17,701 nt of DNA, from contig CANRBW010000013.1 of the NCBI GenBank assembly GCA_947628975.1, forward strand, positions 1 to 17,701. Reading direction: 5' to 3'. The notes beneath the pieces were generated by a model. It saw nothing but the letters and a program-made list of their open reading frames with translations, did not search any database and was not told the origin of the DNA. The translations under genes and the position numbers were made by a program. Origin of the DNA: an uncultured Oscillospiraceae bacterium. Lineage in GTDB: Bacteria > Bacillota > Clostridia > Oscillospirales > Oscillospiraceae. Positions 1-6,500 of this stretch are shown here, in pieces; within the stretch, counting starts at the first letter, position 1; each line of letters opens with the position of its first letter.

Positions 1-1
1 C

Positions 2-901
2 ACCTTGGAGATGACCTTCTCGGTGAACGACGCGCCCTACGCCGGGCGGGAGGGGAAGTTCGTCACCTCCCGCCAGCTCCGGGAGCGGCTCCAGCGGGAG
101 ATGCTCAAGGACGTGTCCCTGCGGGTCACCGACACCGACAGCACCGACTCCTTCAACGTGGCCGGCCGGGGGGAGATGAGCCTTTCCATCCTCATCGAGA
201 CCATGCGCCGGGAGGGGTACGAGTTCCAGGTGTCGCCCCCCCGGGTGCTCTATCAGGAGATAGACGGGAAGACGTGCGAGCCCATCGAGAGGCTGGTGGT
301 GGACGTGCCCTCCGACTGCGTGGGCGCGGTCATCGAGAAGCTGGGCTCCCGGAAGGGGGACCTGGTGGAGATGACCCCGGTGGGAGACCGGATGAAGGTG
401 GAGTTTTTGGTCCCCTCCCGCGGCCTGTTCGGCTACCGCAACGAGTTTTTGACCGACACCAAGGGCGAGGGCATCATGGCCTCCGTCTTCGACTCCTACG
501 CCCCCATGAAGGGGGAGATCCAGCGCCGCTCCACCGGCTCCCTGGTGAGCTTTGAGACCGGCGAGAGCGTCACCTACGGCCTCTTCAACGCCCAGGAGCG
601 GGGCGTGCTGTTCATCGGCCCCGGCGTGCCGGTCTACGCGGGGATGATCGTGGGCGAGTGCCCCAAGCAGGAGGACATCACCGTCAACGTCTGCAAGAAA
701 AAGCAGCTGACCAATATGCGGGCCAGCGGCTCGGACGAGGCGTTGCGGCTGGTGCCGCCCCGGCAGATGAGCCTGGAGCAGTGCCTGGAGTTCCTGGCCG
801 ACGACGAGCTGCTGGAGGTCACCCCCAAGTCCCTCCGGTTACGCAAGCGCCTGCTGGACCACTCCGCCCGGATGCGCGAGGCCAGCCGGAAGAAGCAGTG
901 A
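2..901 (+). CDS. typA: Ribosome-associated GTPase TypA/BipA, C-terminal part (5' end outside window)
   Basis: This is the last ~300 codons of a translational GTPase of the TypA/BipA family (about 600 residues when complete). The reading frame is open through the left edge, so the G domain and most of domain II lie upstream; the apparent TTG at 5 is internal. The visible part begins in a TLEMTFSVNDAPYAGREGKF stretch characteristic of TypA. It continues through the EF-G-like domain III (GRGEMSLSILIETMRREGYE), the domain V-like segment (GSRKGDLVEMTPVGDRMKVEF, then a GLFGYRNEFLTDTKGEG loop) and the TypA-specific C-terminal domain (KKKQLTNMRASGSDEALRL). TypA binds the ribosome and helps 50S assembly and stress or cold adaptation. 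No terminator directly follows the TGA; the next one is at 1175-1205, beyond a repeat tract. The identification rests on family-typical motifs and is very secure. Confidence 0.97.
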   Translation, partial: TLEMTFSVNDAPYAGREGKFVTSRQLRERLQREMLKDVSLRVTDTDSTDSFNVAGRGEMSLSILIETMRREGYEFQVSPPRVLYQEIDGKTCEPIERLVVDVPSDCVGAVIEKLGSRKGDLVEMTPVGDRMKVEFLVPSRGLFGYRNEFLTDTKGEGIMASVFDSYAPMKGEIQRRSTGSLVSFETGESVTYGLFNAQERGVLFIGPGVPVYAGMIVGECPKQEDITVNVCKKKQLTNMRASGSDEALRLVPPRQMSLEQCLEFLADDELLEVTPKSLRLRKRLLDHSARMREASRKKQ

Positions 902-912
902 CCGCAAGCCCC

Positions 913-1170
913 CTCAGAGCGTGACAAGGGAGTTGGCTTGACAAAAAAACGTTCCAGGACGCACGACGAGGGCGGGGACGCAGGTCCCTCTCAGAAGAAT
1001 AAGGTGGTTGTCCTGACAAAAAACGCCGTAGGCCAGCACTATGAGGGCGGGGGCGCACGACCTCTCAGAAAAATAAGGTAGTTGGCCTGACAAAAAAACG
1101 TCCCAGACAGCACGACGAGGGCGGGTACGCAGGTCCCTTTCAGAGAAGGATAAGGTAGTTGCCCTGACAA
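913..1170. repeat. Tandem ~75-bp intergenic repeat, about 3.5 copies
   Basis: Four successive copies begin at about 913, 990, 1064 and 1139, giving periods of 77, 74 and 75 bases. Each unit runs CTCAGA, AATAAGGTAGTTG, a TTGACA/CTGACA box followed by an A tract, ACGTCCCAG, then GACGAGGGCGGG and ACGCAGGTCCCT. The fourth copy stops after its TGACAA box, directly at the foot of the terminator at 1175-1205. Part of each of the first and third units can fold (GGGAC, GCAG, GTCCC, perfect in copy 1). All three minus-strand frames are open across the repeats, but the same peptide appears in different frames because the periods are not multiples of three, so the tract is treated as non-coding. Copies differ by substitutions and small indels, so the array is not a recent duplication. 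Its function is unknown. Confidence 0.85.
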
Positions 1171-1174
1171 CGAA

Positions 1175-1205
1175 AAGCCCGTTGCGGAAGGTCCGCAACG
1201 GGCTT
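1175..1205. terminator. Bidirectional intrinsic terminator
   Basis: A perfect 14-bp stem pairs AAGCCCGTTGCGGA (1175-1188) with 1192-1205 around the 3-base loop AGG. On the minus strand it is followed by TTTT-rich sequence (1171-1176), making it a good terminator for the minus-strand gene ending at 1229. On the plus strand GTTGTTGTTGT follows, a weaker U tract that could still stop typA transcription. Confidence 0.85.
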
Positions 1206-1228
1206 GTTGTTGTCGGGGCGGCGGGGCG

Positions 1229-1438
1229 TCAGAGCACGAAGTCCTCCGGGGAGAGCTGGGGCCGGGCGGGGACGACGGGGCGGGGCGGGACGCGCTTGAG
1301 GGGGTCGTAGCGAAAGCCGCGGCAGGACCCGCCGGGGGAGACGATGCCCCGCTTGGGGCAGCCCACCTGGCCGTCCTCCAGGGGGACGCCTCTGGCGCAG
1401 TAGGTGCACAGGGGCTCGATCTTGGTCTCAAACAGCAT
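1229..1438 (-). CDS. Small four-cysteine protein, function unknown
   Basis: This 69-residue protein has four cysteines at 11, 14, 27 and 39 (CxxC, then C and C), a spacing that suggests a small metal-binding, perhaps zinc-ribbon-like, fold; that is inference only. The C-terminal half is rich in proline and arginine (YDPLKRVPPRP) and ends in an acidic LSPEDFVL tail. No signal peptide or membrane segment is seen. A good ribosome binding site (GAAGGGAG) lies about 9 bases before the ATG, an extended -10 promoter overlaps the end of ylbJ, and a strong terminator follows the stop. Together these make it a genuine short gene rather than a chance frame. I do not recognise a characterised family. Confidence 0.75.
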   Translation of the reverse strand: MLFETKIEPLCTYCARGVPLEDGQVGCPKRGIVSPGGSCRGFRYDPLKRVPPRPVVPARPQLSPEDFVL

Positions 1439-1482
1439 GGGGGTCGCTCCCTTCTCCGCGGCGGGTGAGGTATTCCGCCCCC

Positions 1483-1491
1483 ATTATAGCA
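1483..1491 (-). promoter_or_regulatory. Extended -10 promoter for the small four-cysteine gene
   Basis: The minus strand reads TGCTATAAT, a perfect consensus -10 with the extended TG motif, 45-55 bases before the ATG at 1438. The -10 overlaps the ylbJ stop codon (1484-1486). The -35 is weak (TGGCAG at 1506-1511, 17-base spacing), as is usual for extended -10 promoters. It would let the small gene be expressed independently of sporulation-controlled ylbJ. Confidence 0.65.
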
Positions 1492-2653
1492 CACTTTTTT
1501 TCCGCCTGCCACAAAAAAGAGCGAAAAAGAAAAAAATCAACAAAACGCACCAGCACAGGGCCACCGAGCCGGTGAGGGTGGTGGGGAGGTCCAGCCGGGC
1601 CAGGTCGTCCACCTGCTCGGACAGGACCGCCCCCACCGGCGCCGAGAGGGGGAAGAGCCGGGTCAGGGCCCAGACCAGGGCGGCGGAGATCCCGCCGTGG
1701 AGCAGTTTGCCCACCAGGTAGGTCCCGGAGGAGAGGCCGCTGTCGGCCAGGAAGGAGAGGACCTGGCAGTGGATGGACACCCCTGCCCAGCCCAGCATGA
1801 ACGCGGCCATGGACACGCTCCCGGCCAGGGTGCCCCCCTGGGTGAGGCCGGTGACGCCGCTGGTCAGCTCCACCACCCCGGTGAGCAGTTTCTGGCACCA
1901 CGCCTGGTCCAGCCCCAGCGGGCCCAGCAGCCGGGAGAGGAGCAGGGCGGTGCCGGGGAGGACGCCGGACAGGGCGAGGAGCCGCAGGACCACGGTGAAG
2001 ACGATGACGAAGGCGCAGATGCTCAGGGCGGAGCCCATGGCCCCGGTGACGGCCTGGGTGAAGGCGGCGCTGAAGCGCTTGACCTGGAAGGTGGGGGCGC
2101 TGTGGGCTGAGGCGGGCTCCCGGCGGGGGCCGTAAAAGCGGAACAGGATCCCCACCAGGCAGGAGGCCAGCAGGTGGACCAGGTAGAGCAGAAGGCCCAC
2201 CTGGCTGTCGGCGAAGACCCCGGCCCCCACCACCCCCAGGATGAAGGCGGGGCCGGAGTTGTTGCAGAAGGCCAGCATCCGCTGGGCCTCCACCCTGGTG
2301 CACAGCCCCTGCTGATAGAGGGAGATGGCGGTCCTGGCCCCCACGGGATAGCCCCCCACGAAGCCCAGGGCCAGGGCGGAGGCGCAGGGGCCGCCCACCC
2401 GGAACAGGGGCCGCATCACCCCCTCCAGCGCCCGGCCCAGATACCCCGCGAAGCCCAGGTCCACCACCAGGGAGGACAGGACGAAGAAGGGGAACAGGGA
2501 GGGGACGATGACGTTATAGCACAGCTCCAGCCCCGTCCGGGCCGCCGCCACGCACTCCCGGGGAAAGAGGAGAAAACCCAGGGTGGTCAGGGCCAGTGCC
2601 CCGCCCAGGAGCAGGTCCCTGGTGTGTTTCGTGCCGAATATCCGCCGCCACAT
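1484..2653 (-). CDS. ylbJ: Sporulation integral membrane protein YlbJ
   Basis: This 389-residue polytopic membrane protein has nucleoside-recognition (Gate) domain character. Typical YlbJ segments are visible: an N-terminal membrane helix (LLLGGALALTTLGFLLF), a VIVPSLFPFFVLSSL segment, the GGYPVGARTAISLY loop, FCNNSGPAFILG, and a C-terminal membrane segment before a basic tail. In Bacillus ylbJ belongs to the mother-cell sigma-E regulon and is needed for spore cortex integrity and heat resistance. I chose ATG 2653 because GGAGGTGA sits 5 bases upstream; the TTG at 2668 overlaps that same Shine-Dalgarno and is unlikely. The gene is divergent from yqfC, so the two sporulation units share a ~118-bp control region. 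The transported or gated substrate is not known. Confidence 0.93.
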   Translation of the reverse strand: MWRRIFGTKHTRDLLLGGALALTTLGFLLFPRECVAAARTGLELCYNVIVPSLFPFFVLSSLVVDLGFAGYLGRALEGVMRPLFRVGGPCASALALGFVGGYPVGARTAISLYQQGLCTRVEAQRMLAFCNNSGPAFILGVVGAGVFADSQVGLLLYLVHLLASCLVGILFRFYGPRREPASAHSAPTFQVKRFSAAFTQAVTGAMGSALSICAFVIVFTVVLRLLALSGVLPGTALLLSRLLGPLGLDQAWCQKLLTGVVELTSGVTGLTQGGTLAGSVSMAAFMLGWAGVSIHCQVLSFLADSGLSSGTYLVGKLLHGGISAALVWALTRLFPLSAPVGAVLSEQVDDLARLDLPTTLTGSVALCWCVLLIFFFFALFCGRRKKSVL

Positions 2654-2674
2654 GGCCGTCACCTCCAACGGGGG

Positions 2675-2702
2675 AGCATATGCCCGGGGGGCGTTGTCCT
2701 AT
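2675..2702 (-). promoter_or_regulatory. Sigma-E-like promoter candidate for ylbJ
   Basis: Reading the minus strand, an ATA core (2700-2702) is followed after 17 bases by CATATGCT (2675-2682). This fits the sigma-E pattern of ATA, 16-18 bases, CATA-N3-T. It lies about 22 bases before the chosen ylbJ start, leaving a very short leader that still contains the GGAGGTGA site. ylbJ is sigma-E-controlled in Bacillus, which agrees. On the plus strand a weaker CATAGGCT (2742-2749) could play the same role for yqfC, but its -35 (CTA at 2723-2725) is poor. Confidence 0.5.
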
Positions 2703-2771
2703 GTCTCCGCCCTCCGGGGCGACTAAACCCGGCGGCGAGCGCATAGGCTGTCGGGACGGGAGGTGCTTGCC

Positions 2772-3053
2772 ATGGAGGAAAAACCGCGGCGGCGCGGTCC
2801 GGCGGAGCGGGTGGCCCAGCTGTTCGGCCTCCCGGCCGACGCGGTGGCGGGGATGCCGCGCCTGGAGCTGGTGGGAGACGGCCAGTTGCGGGTGGAGCGC
2901 CACCGGGGCATCCTGGCCTACGACCCCGCCGAGATCCACATCGGGGCGGGCCGGCTGACCATCCGGGTCCGGGGGACCGGCCTGGAACTGCGGGCCATGA
3001 CCCGCCAGGAGCTGACGGTCACGGGCAGGATCGTCTCGGTGGAGCTGGAATAG
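2772..3053 (+). CDS. yqfC: Sporulation protein YqfC
   Basis: This 93-residue protein of the YabP/YqfC family is small, soluble and rich in beta-strands. It has the family pattern LPADAVAGMPRLELVGDGQLRVE, RGILAYDPAEIHI and a C-terminal LTVTGRIVSVELE. ATG 2772 has GGGAGG 8 bases upstream and is preferred over an in-frame GTG at 2763, which overlaps that site. The gene is followed after 12 bases by yqfD, the usual pairing. In Bacillus yqfC and yqfD form a sigma-E-dependent mother-cell operon needed for efficient sporulation; their biochemical role is unresolved. Confidence 0.92.
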   Translation: MEEKPRRRGPAERVAQLFGLPADAVAGMPRLELVGDGQLRVERHRGILAYDPAEIHIGAGRLTIRVRGTGLELRAMTRQELTVTGRIVSVELE

Positions 3054-3065
3054 GGGGGAGCGAAG

Positions 3066-4250
3066 GTGCAAAGGGCGGCCGATCTGGCGCGGGGCTGGGT
3101 GGAGCTTCGGGTGACCGGGGAGGGGGAGGAGTTTTTCAACCTCTGCGCCCGCCGGGGCCTGGGGTTCTGGGCGGCGCGGAAGGGGGCGGACGGGAGCTGG
3201 ACCTGCCGGGTGTCCTTCCTCACCTGGCCAAAGGTACGGGCCCTGGCGGGGGCGGGGGCGTGGGAGCTGACCCTGCTGCGCCGGGGCGGTTTGCCGGGCC
3301 TGCTGTGGCGGCTGCGCTACCGCTGGGCGCTGCTGGCGGGGGCGCTGGTCTGCCTGGCGGCGGTGGGGGCGCTGAGCCGGGTGGTGCTGACCGTCCAGGT
3401 CTCCGGCAACCAGCGGGTGAGCACCGGGGTCATCCTGAGCCAACTGCGGGCCAGGGGGGTGCGGCCGGGGGCCTTCGGCCCCGGCCTGGACACCCGGCGG
3501 ATCTGCCACCAGGTGATTTTGGAACTGCCGGAGATCTCCTGGATGTCCATCAACCTCCGGGGGACGGTGTGCGAGGTGCTGGTCCGGGAGGGCACCCCCC
3601 GGCCGGAGCTGGTGGAGGAGGACCGGCCGGCCCACATCGTGGCCAAATACCCCGGCATCATCACCGCCATCCACACCACCCGCGGCCAACAGCTGGTGGA
3701 GCGGGGGGACACCGTGGCCGCCGGGGACACCCTCATCGGCAGCTGGGTGGACTTTGTGGAGCCGCTGTACTACGACGGGGACATGGGCGGGATGCTGGTC
3801 CGGGCGGGGGGCCGGGTCCGGGCCAGGACCTGGCACACCCTGCGGGCCGCCATCCCCCTGTCCGGGGAGGAGAAGGTCCTCACCGGCCGGGAGAAGACCC
3901 GCTGGACCCTGGAGCTTTTCGGCCGGGAGGTAAAATTTTCTCAAAAGGGTGGAATTCCCTATGAGAGGTATGATAAAATACTCACATATCACACCGCCCC
4001 CTTCCACCTGCCCATCGCCCTGCGGGGGGAGACCTGCCGGGAGTACGAGACGCGGACCCGGCCGGTGGACCCCCAGCGGGCGGTCCGGGCCCTGAAGGGG
4101 GAGCTGGAGGAGCGCCTGGCCGCGCTCTGCCCGCCCTCGGAGGTCCGGCGGGTGGACTACCGCGCCGAGGAGCGGGACGGACTGCTGACCGTCACCCTCC
4201 TGGCCGAGTGCGAGCAGGACATCGGCGTGACGGTGGAGGACGGGCCCTAG
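3066..4250 (+). CDS. yqfD: Sporulation protein YqfD
   Basis: This 394-residue protein matches the length and layout of the YqfD family. A cytoplasmic N-terminal domain of about 85 residues comes first, then one membrane helix (about residues 86-105, RWALLAGALVCLAAVGAL). The larger extracytoplasmic domain opens with a VSGNQRVSTGVILSQLRARG stretch resembling a POTRA-like start, followed by EISWMSINLRGTVCEVLV and a C-terminal sporulation-specific region. The start is GTG with GGGGGAG five bases upstream. YqfD acts with YqfC in the mother cell during engulfment-stage sporulation. Residues around 290-310 (VKFSQKGGIPYERYDKILTYH) are encoded by an unusually AT-rich patch at 3931-3985. Confidence 0.92.
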   Translation: MQRAADLARGWVELRVTGEGEEFFNLCARRGLGFWAARKGADGSWTCRVSFLTWPKVRALAGAGAWELTLLRRGGLPGLLWRLRYRWALLAGALVCLAAVGALSRVVLTVQVSGNQRVSTGVILSQLRARGVRPGAFGPGLDTRRICHQVILELPEISWMSINLRGTVCEVLVREGTPRPELVEEDRPAHIVAKYPGIITAIHTTRGQQLVERGDTVAAGDTLIGSWVDFVEPLYYDGDMGGMLVRAGGRVRARTWHTLRAAIPLSGEEKVLTGREKTRWTLELFGREVKFSQKGGIPYERYDKILTYHTAPFHLPIALRGETCREYETRTRPVDPQRAVRALKGELEERLAALCPPSEVRRVDYRAEERDGLLTVTLLAECEQDIGVTVEDGP

Positions 4251-4289
4251 CCCCCGCGGGCGGCGGCCGAGAAGGAGATAGAACGTGCC

Positions 4290-5276
4290 ATGATCGAACA
4301 GAGCATCAGCGTAGAGCGGATGGAGGAGGCGGTGAACCTCTTCGGCTCCTTTGACGAGAACATCCGCATCCTGGAGGAGAGCCTGGGGGTCAGCGTGATC
4401 TCCCGGGACGGGGAGGTGAAGGTGGCCGGGGAGGCGGAGGACGTGCTCCTGGCCACCAAGGCCATCCAGGGCCTGCTGGCCCTGTCCGCCAGGGGAGAGG
4501 CCATCAACGAGCAGACGGTGCGCTATGTGCTGGAGCTGGTCCGGGCCGGGGCGGAGGACAAGATCGGCGAGATCGCCGCCGACGTCCTGTGCGTCACCGC
4601 CAAGGGCAAGCCCATCAAGGCCAAGACCATCGGCCAGAAAAAGTATGTGGAGGCCATCGCCAAAAACGCCGTCACCCTGGGGGTGGGCCCCGCCGGCACC
4701 GGAAAGACCTACCTGGCGGTGGCCGCGGCGGTGGCCGCCTTCCGGGACAAGCAGGTCAACCGCATCATCCTCACCCGTCCCGCCGTGGAGGCCGGGGAGA
4801 GGCTGGGCTTTTTGCCCGGTGACCTCCAGAGCAAGGTGGACCCCTACCTCCGGCCCCTCTACGACGCGCTGTTTGAGATGCTGGGACCGGAGACCTACCA
4901 GAAATACCTGGAGCGGGGCAACATCGAGGTGGCCCCCCTGGCCTATATGCGGGGCCGCACCCTGGACGACAGCTTTATCATCCTGGACGAGGCCCAGAAC
5001 ACCTCCCGGGAGCAGATGAAGATGTTCCTCACCCGGATGGGCTTTGGCAGTAAGATCGTCATCACCGGCGACGTGACCCAGATCGACCTGCCGGTGGACA
5101 AGCAGTCGGGGCTGAAGGAGGCCATGCGGGTGCTCAAGGGGGTGGAGGACATCGCCATCTGCCGGCTCACCGGCAGCGACGTGGTCCGCCACGTCATCGT
5201 CCAGCGGATCATCGCCGCCTACGAGGCGGACGAGAAGCGCCGGGCCGGCCCCGGCCGGAAGGAGGGAAGAAAATGA
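4290..5276 (+). CDS. phoH: PhoH-family ATPase (YbeZ-like)
   Basis: This 328-residue protein has an N-terminal KH-like/RNA-binding segment (about residues 20-65) followed by the PhoH P-loop domain. Walker A is GPAGTGKT at 133-140, the family's RPAVEAGERLGFLPG motif is at 163-177, and Walker B is IILDEAQNT near 230-238. Length and order are typical. PhoH-like ATPases are thought to act in RNA metabolism with the endonuclease YbeY, whose gene lies two downstream. The start is ATG with AAGGAGAT 10 bases before it. Its TGA overlaps the ATG of the next gene by four bases, implying translational coupling. The symbol follows common Bacillota use; phosphate control is not evident here. Confidence 0.94.
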   Translation: MIEQSISVERMEEAVNLFGSFDENIRILEESLGVSVISRDGEVKVAGEAEDVLLATKAIQGLLALSARGEAINEQTVRYVLELVRAGAEDKIGEIAADVLCVTAKGKPIKAKTIGQKKYVEAIAKNAVTLGVGPAGTGKTYLAVAAAVAAFRDKQVNRIILTRPAVEAGERLGFLPGDLQSKVDPYLRPLYDALFEMLGPETYQKYLERGNIEVAPLAYMRGRTLDDSFIILDEAQNTSREQMKMFLTRMGFGSKIVITGDVTQIDLPVDKQSGLKEAMRVLKGVEDIAICRLTGSDVVRHVIVQRIIAAYEADEKRRAGPGRKEGRK

Positions 5277-5746
5277 CCAAGATCCTCATCGGTCTGGCCC
5301 TGATCTTCGCCGCGGTCAACATCCACGGCATCAACTACACCCCCGCCTGGGTGGGGTATGTGCTCATCTTCCTGGGCCTGCGGGAGAGCTGGAGCGCGCC
5401 CTCCCTGTCCGGCAGCCGGGCCGTGGCCCTGGGCGCGGCGGCGGTGAGCGGGGCGCTGTGGGTGGCCGGCCTGCTGGGCTACGGGACCCGCGTCCCGGTG
5501 GGGGAGGCCCTCCAGGTCTGGATGACCTACCGCCTTCTGCGCTGGTGCGAGGAGCGGGAGAACTGGGACTGGGGCTACCGCGTCCAGCGCCTGCGCCAGG
5601 CGTGGTACGCCCTGGCGGGGGCCAACGTGGCCGCCTTTGTGCTGGGCCTGGCCAACCCCATGCTGTGGCTGGTGTGGGCCCTGGTCGCCCTGGTGGCGGG
5701 GGTCTATTACATCTACACGCTCTACCGCCTGTCCCGCATGGGCTGA
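5273..5746 (+). CDS. Small multi-pass membrane protein of unknown function, between phoH and ybeY
   Basis: This 157-residue, strongly hydrophobic protein has about five predicted membrane segments (near residues 3-19, 23-37, 49-70, 111-127 and 130-151). A soluble stretch rich in Arg, Trp and Glu lies between segments 3 and 4 (RLLRWCEERENWDWGYRVQRLRQ). It starts by an ATGA overlap with phoH, with GGAGGG just upstream, and ybeY begins 36 bases after its stop, so it is inside the operon. This is the position where many Bacillota carry pgpH/yqfF, a roughly 700-residue cyclic-di-AMP phosphodiesterase. The present protein has no HD domain and is far too short to be that. I do not recognise a named family. 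Confidence 0.85.
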   Translation: MTKILIGLALIFAAVNIHGINYTPAWVGYVLIFLGLRESWSAPSLSGSRAVALGAAAVSGALWVAGLLGYGTRVPVGEALQVWMTYRLLRWCEERENWDWGYRVQRLRQAWYALAGANVAAFVLGLANPMLWLVWALVALVAGVYYIYTLYRLSRMG

Positions 5747-5782
5747 GGTCGCGGGACCGCGCCGCCGGGAGGAGGGACCGGG

Positions 5783-6268
5783 ATGAGACATAAGGTCATC
5801 TTTTCCGCCGAGGGGTCGGGGGCCGGGGGCGGCCTGGCGCCCTTTGTGCGCCGATGCGTCCGCGCCGCCCTGGCGGCGGAGGGGGTGGACGTGGCCTGCG
5901 AGGTCAACGTCCGCCTCACCGACGACCGGGAGATCCGGGCGGTGAACCGGCGGATGCGGGGGGTGGACGCGGCCACCGACGTGCTGAGCTTCCCCATGTT
6001 CCCGCTGTCGCCGGGGGAGAAGCCCCCCGCGGAGGAGGCGGACCCGGCCACCGGCCTGGTGCCCCTGGGGGACATGATGATCTCCTGGCCCCATGTGGTC
6101 GCCCAGGCCCAGGAGTACGGCCACTCCCAGCGCCGGGAGCTGGCCTACCTCACCGTGCACTCCGTCCTGCACCTGCTGGGCTACGACCACCTGGACGAGG
6201 GGCCCCAAAAGGCCCGGATGCGGGCCAGGGAGGAGGCCATCCTGGCGGAGCTGGACCTGCCCAGGTAG
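5783..6268 (+). CDS. ybeY: Endoribonuclease YbeY (rRNA maturation factor)
   Basis: This 161-residue metalloprotein is of the UPF0054/YbeY family. The zinc-binding signature HSVLHLLGYDH gives His126, His130 and His136, and the conserved segments VNVRLTDDREIRAVNRRMRG and TDVLSFPM precede it. YbeY is a single-strand-specific endoribonuclease acting in 16S rRNA 3'-end maturation and 70S quality control. ATG 5783 has AGGAGG seven bases upstream. It is the last gene of the yqfC-yqfD-phoH-157aa-ybeY run. The dgkA and cdd genes that often separate ybeY from era in Bacillus are missing. An insertion after TDVLSFPMFPLSPGEKPP is somewhat long but within family variation. Confidence 0.96.
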   Translation: MRHKVIFSAEGSGAGGGLAPFVRRCVRAALAAEGVDVACEVNVRLTDDREIRAVNRRMRGVDAATDVLSFPMFPLSPGEKPPAEEADPATGLVPLGDMMISWPHVVAQAQEYGHSQRRELAYLTVHSVLHLLGYDHLDEGPQKARMRAREEAILAELDLPR

Positions 6269-6500
6269 CGCCGGGCGGCCGGACCTGTCAGCGGCCGGAG
6301 CGGGGGCGGAGCTTGCTCGCCCGGCCGGATGGAATGGAATTATGGTAACGATATTCTGTAAACATATCGCGAGGAAATTACAAGGAATAGAGAGCAATTC
6401 TGTTGAAGCGGTCAGTTGATTTTACAGTTATGTAAACCAAATATTATGTAAACTTAGCCGGCTAGTCGGCCGGGGCGGGCGCGCCGGGGGAGGAAGAGCT
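6269..6500 (+). promoter_or_regulatory. AT-rich intergenic island with TGTAAAC repeats upstream of era
   Basis: The 232 bases between ybeY and era hold no convincing gene. From about 6332 to 6455 the sequence becomes markedly AT-rich inside a very GC-rich genome. TGTAAAC occurs three times (6357-6363, 6431-6437, 6447-6453). The last two extend to a direct TTATGTAAAC repeat 16 bases apart, and the middle one pairs with TTTACA at 6421-6426 as an inverted repeat with a 4-base centre. Possible promoter elements are TTTACA or TTGATT (6416-6421) with TATTAT (6442-6447), but spacing is imperfect (15 or 20). This looks like an operator/promoter region for era-recO; the regulator is not identifiable. 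A 25-codon frame (6342-6419) is also open but has a poor ribosome binding site. Confidence 0.5.

Noticed and set aside
913..1100. TTGACA boxes in the repeats as promoters
   Set aside because: The TTGACA/CTGACA boxes lack a -10 hexamer at 16-18 bases and no gene follows on the plus strand.
913..1170. CRISPR array
   Set aside because: The whole ~75-base unit is repeated without unique spacers and no cas genes are nearby.
914..1198. Minus-strand frame of 94 codons over the 75-bp repeats
   Set aside because: The same peptide (for example GTCVPALVV) recurs in different frames because repeat periods are not multiples of three; no ribosome binding site. Treated as non-coding repeat.
2763..2771. 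GTG start for yqfC, three codons upstream of the chosen ATG
   Set aside because: It overlaps the GGGAGG ribosome binding site that serves ATG 2772.
2514..5192. An 892-codon minus-strand open frame opposite yqfC, yqfD and phoH
   Set aside because: Antisense shadow of three recognisable genes; Gly/Pro/His/Gln-rich with no family features.
6285..6330. Terminator after ybeY
   Set aside because: GC-rich partial stems (GGGC-GGAGC with GCTC-GCCC) are present but no T tract follows, so I could not support a terminator.
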